Shown: piece after piece, positions 4,597 to 6,379 of the stretch | Layout of the letters: each line of letters begins with the position of its first letter | How positions within the stretch are numbered: position 1 is the stretch's first letter | Origin: an uncultured Erysipelotrichaceae bacterium | Lineage (GTDB): Bacteria > Bacillota_I > Bacilli_A > RF39 > UBA660 | Reading direction: 5' to 3' | Length of the DNA stretch: 6,379 nucleotides | Assembly: GCA_902797275.1 (NCBI GenBank) | Contig: CADBSI010000037.1 | Coordinates: 1-6,379, forward strand | Made by a program: the position numbers and the translations under genes | Notes under the pieces: generated by a model | The model's database searches: none | What the model was told of the DNA's origin: nothing | What the model saw: the letters and a program-made list of their open reading frames with translations, nothing else

Positions 4597-5838
4597 ATGA
4601 AAGAAATTAAAAGAGATGTTTATCTTAATAAACTTATAAATAGAAGAGAAAACGGTTTTATTAAAATAATAACAGGAATAAGAAGATGTGGTAAATCTTA
4701 TTTACTTGATCCTTTGTATAAAAATTATTTACTTGAAAGTGGAATTGTTGAAGATCATATAATTAAATTAGATTTAGATGAAAGAAAAAATAAAAAATTT
4801 TTAAATCCTGATGAATTAGATAATTATATTAGAAGTTTAATTAAAGATGAAAATATGTATTATGTAATTTTAGATGAAGTTCAAAAAGTAGAAGATTTTG
4901 AAGCCGTTCTTAATGGATTTTTACATATTAAAAATTTAGATGTATATATAACAGGTTCTAATTCCAAATTTTTATCTTCTGATATAATAACAGAATTTAG
5001 AGGTCGTGGTGATGATGTTAAAGTACTTCCTTTAACTTTTAGTGAGTTTGTTCAAGGATATGATGGTAGTATAGATGATGCTTGGAATGAATATATAACA
5101 TATGGTGGAATGCCAAGAATTTTATCATTTAAAACAGAGGCTGATAAAAGTGATTATTTAAAAAGATTATTTGAGCATACTTATTTAAAAGATATAATAG
5201 AAAGAAATAATGTTCAAAGAATAGATGTTTTAGATGCATTAGTTAATATATTAGCATCTTCAATAGGATCTTTAACTAATCCAAATAAATTAGTTAATAC
5301 ATTTGAAAGTTATGGAATTAAAGATGTATCAGTTAATACTTTAACTACATATATAAATTATCTTTTAGATGCCTTTTTAATAACTAAAGCTGAAAGATAT
5401 GATGTAAAAGGAAAAAAACATATTTTAACTCCTTATAAATATTATTTTGCTGATATTGGATTAAGAAATTCAAGATTAAATTTTAGACAACAAGAAGAAA
5501 CACATATTATGGAAAATATTATTTTCAATGAATTATTATATAGAGGCTACAATGTTGATGTAGGAGTAGTTGAAATAAGAGAAGGAACTGATAAAAAACA
5601 AGTAGAAGTTGATTTTATTTGTAATCAATTTAATAAAAAATATTATATACAATCAGCTTTAAGCCTACCAACAAGAGAAAAAACTTTACAAGAAGAAAGA
5701 CCGCTTTTAAATATTCAAGATAATTTCAAAAAAATAATTGTTGTTAAAGATAATATAAAAAGTTGGATAACAGAAGAAGGAATAGTAGTAATAGGTTTAA
5801 AAGAATTTTTATTAAATCCTAATAGTTTAGATTTATAG
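4597..5838 (+). CDS. AAA family ATPase with C-terminal DUF4143 (PD-(D/E)XK-like) domain
   Basis: A 413-residue cytosolic protein of the widespread AAA_14/DUF4143 type, at the usual length. The ATPase domain (about 15-200) shows Walker A GIRRCGKS (27-34), Walker B YVILDEVQ (89-96, with Asp93 and Glu94), a sensor-like strand YITGSNSKFL (117-126) and the family motif YGGMP (169-173). A winged-helix-like middle part spans roughly 207-290 and includes VNTLTTYINYLLDAFLI. The C-terminal DUF4143 domain has ENIIFNELLYRGY (306-318), VEVDF (336-340) and YYIQSALSL (349-357), the last two being the positions of the degenerate nuclease-like core, followed by the common PLLNIQDNFKKIIVV. Biological role is unknown for most members. 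It is a single gene: own promoter upstream, own terminator downstream. All key ATPase residues are intact. Such genes are often present in several copies in gut bacteria and are mobile, so it says little about its neighbours. Confidence 0.9.
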   Translation: MKEIKRDVYLNKLINRRENGFIKIITGIRRCGKSYLLDPLYKNYLLESGIVEDHIIKLDLDERKNKKFLNPDELDNYIRSLIKDENMYYVILDEVQKVEDFEAVLNGFLHIKNLDVYITGSNSKFLSSDIITEFRGRGDDVKVLPLTFSEFVQGYDGSIDDAWNEYITYGGMPRILSFKTEADKSDYLKRLFEHTYLKDIIERNNVQRIDVLDALVNILASSIGSLTNPNKLVNTFESYGIKDVSVNTLTTYINYLLDAFLITKAERYDVKGKKHILTPYKYYFADIGLRNSRLNFRQQEETHIMENIIFNELLYRGYNVDVGVVEIREGTDKKQVEVDFICNQFNKKYYIQSALSLPTREKTLQEERPLLNIQDNFKKIIVVKDNIKSWITEEGIVVIGLKEFLLNPNSLDL

Positions 5839-5845
5839 AATAATA

Positions 5846-5888
5846 TTAAAAACATGATAAAAAATAAGTCATGTTTTTTAATTTTATT
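5846..5888 (+). terminator. Intrinsic terminator of the ATPase gene
   Basis: AAAAACATGA (5848-5857) pairs perfectly with TCATGTTTTT (5869-5878) around an 11-base A-rich loop, starting nine bases after the TAG stop. The right arm runs into a T-rich tail (TTTTTTAATTTTATTA). The A-run before the stem means it could also work for transcription from the other strand. Confidence 0.8.
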
Positions 5889-5907
5889 ATTTTGTTTAAA
5901 TGAAATA

Positions 5908-5939
5908 TATGATAAAATTTATTATGTAGAAAATAGGAG
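5908..5939 (+). promoter_or_regulatory. Extended -10 promoter and ribosome binding site of the secreted-protein gene
   Basis: TATGATAAAAT at 5908-5918 holds an extended -10 (TG, one base, TAAAAT at 5913-5918). A weak -35 (TTTGTT, 5891-5896) lies 16 bases upstream. The 11-base box differs by one base from that of the operon promoter at 339-349. AGGAG at 5935-5939 lies five bases before the ATG at 5945. Confidence 0.6.
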
Positions 5940-5944
5940 TTAAA

Positions 5945-6379
5945 ATGAAAAATAGTAAAAAGATAATAATGTTAATAATTTTAATAACAGGAATATTATT
6001 AACATCAACTGGTATAACTTATTCGATTTTTTTGATAAGCAAGACTAGTAAAAATTCTAACTTAGTAGTAGGCGACATTTATATGCATTACAATGAAACT
6101 AATCAAATATCTTTATCTAATGTTATGCCAAGTGATACGTATACAAATGATTACTTTGAGTTTACCGTAGATGGAAAAAATACAACAACAGATAAAGATA
6201 TTTGGTATGAAATAATTTTAAATCATGGAGATAATCATGAAACAAGAAATGAAAGAATAAAAGATAATTTACTAATGTTTAGATTAACTGAGGTAAATGA
6301 TAATATAGAAACTGAAATTTTTACTAATAAAAGTTTTAATAATTTAGAAAATAAAAGAATATATGTTAATACTATAAAT
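5945..6379 (+). CDS. Secreted TasA/camelysin-like surface protein, N-terminal part (runs off the window)
   Basis: Open from ATG 5945 to the window end (145 codons, no stop), missing its C-terminus. The protein starts with a positive end (MKNSKK) and a hydrophobic segment (IIMLIILITGILLTSTGITYSIF, about 7-29) typical of a signal peptide or membrane anchor. After it, NLVVGDIYMHY (40-50), ISLSNVMPSDTYTNDYFEF (56-74) and a following strand region with WYEIILNHGD match by eye the order seen in TasA/CalY: 'A-F', a '..GTL.L' strand, 'V.LSNL.PGD...K.F.F', then 'NYGD'. Those proteins are processed by the SipW signal peptidase and form extracellular fibres or act as surface proteins. It is separated from the ATPase gene by a terminator and has its own promoter, so it begins a new transcription unit whose partners lie beyond the window. 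The start is fixed by the AGGAG site. Secretion is likely; the TasA relationship is reasonable but unproven. Confidence 0.6.
   Translation, partial: MKNSKKIIMLIILITGILLTSTGITYSIFLISKTSKNSNLVVGDIYMHYNETNQISLSNVMPSDTYTNDYFEFTVDGKNTTTDKDIWYEIILNHGDNHETRNERIKDNLLMFRLTEVNDNIETEIFTNKSFNNLENKRIYVNTIN

Noticed and set aside
3914..5838. Toxin-antitoxin or defence pair formed by the fourth gene and the DUF4143 ATPase
   Set aside because: The ATPase has its own strong promoter after a 110-base gap with a hairpin, no known pair matches these two families, and the ART-like assignment is itself weak.
1..6379. CRISPR array, rRNA, tRNA or complete insertion sequence
   Set aside because: No regularly spaced direct repeats, no tRNA cloverleaf or rRNA-like stretch, and no intact transposase with flanking inverted repeats were seen on either strand.

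Overview
The window is very AT-rich, and all six genes that can be read lie on the + strand. They have Gram-positive style AGGAG-type ribosome binding sites, TATAAT or extended TG-N-TAtAAT promoters, and stem-loop/T-run terminators. Arginine is nearly always AGA, every tryptophan in the complete genes is TGG, and TGA is used once, as a stop, so the standard bacterial code applies rather than the Mycoplasma code. A DUF4143 ATPase and a TasA/camelysin-like secreted protein fit a low-GC Firmicute, most likely an uncultured gut Bacilli lineage (RF39/Erysipelotrichales-like). That placement is inference.

Region by region: positions 1-198 hold the decayed tail of an upstream gene, possibly of the Rpn/PD-(D/E)XK transposase-nuclease family, with an in-frame stop and then a terminator (214-260). 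An extended -10 promoter (339-349) starts a tight operon: an iPGM-related protein that appears to have lost its metal ligands (373-1812), a DUF1538 membrane protein made of two tandem repeats (1816-3267), and a protein made of two fused P-II-like domains (3260-3892). A fourth gene follows 21 bases later (3914-4486); it is an unrecognised acidic protein with weak ADP-ribosyltransferase-like traits. An almost perfect 18-bp hairpin (4500-4540) separates it from an independently promoted AAA ATPase/DUF4143 gene (4597-5838), which ends in a good terminator. The window closes inside a secreted TasA-like gene (5945 onward) with its own promoter.

The main point of interest is the 373-3892 operon. DUF1538 proteins are known (from memory, UmpAB of Halomonas) as two-component Na+(K+)/H+ antiporters. 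P-II proteins are trimeric sensors of adenine nucleotides that commonly control membrane transporters. The cassette therefore reads as a ligand-gated cation/proton transporter: the membrane part and the P-II part are each internally duplicated, and the first gene is a full-length but apparently dead phosphoglycerate mutase that may serve as a metabolite-binding or scaffold subunit. Its translation is coupled to the transporter: the TGA stop forms part of the next ribosome binding site, and the two frames are the same.
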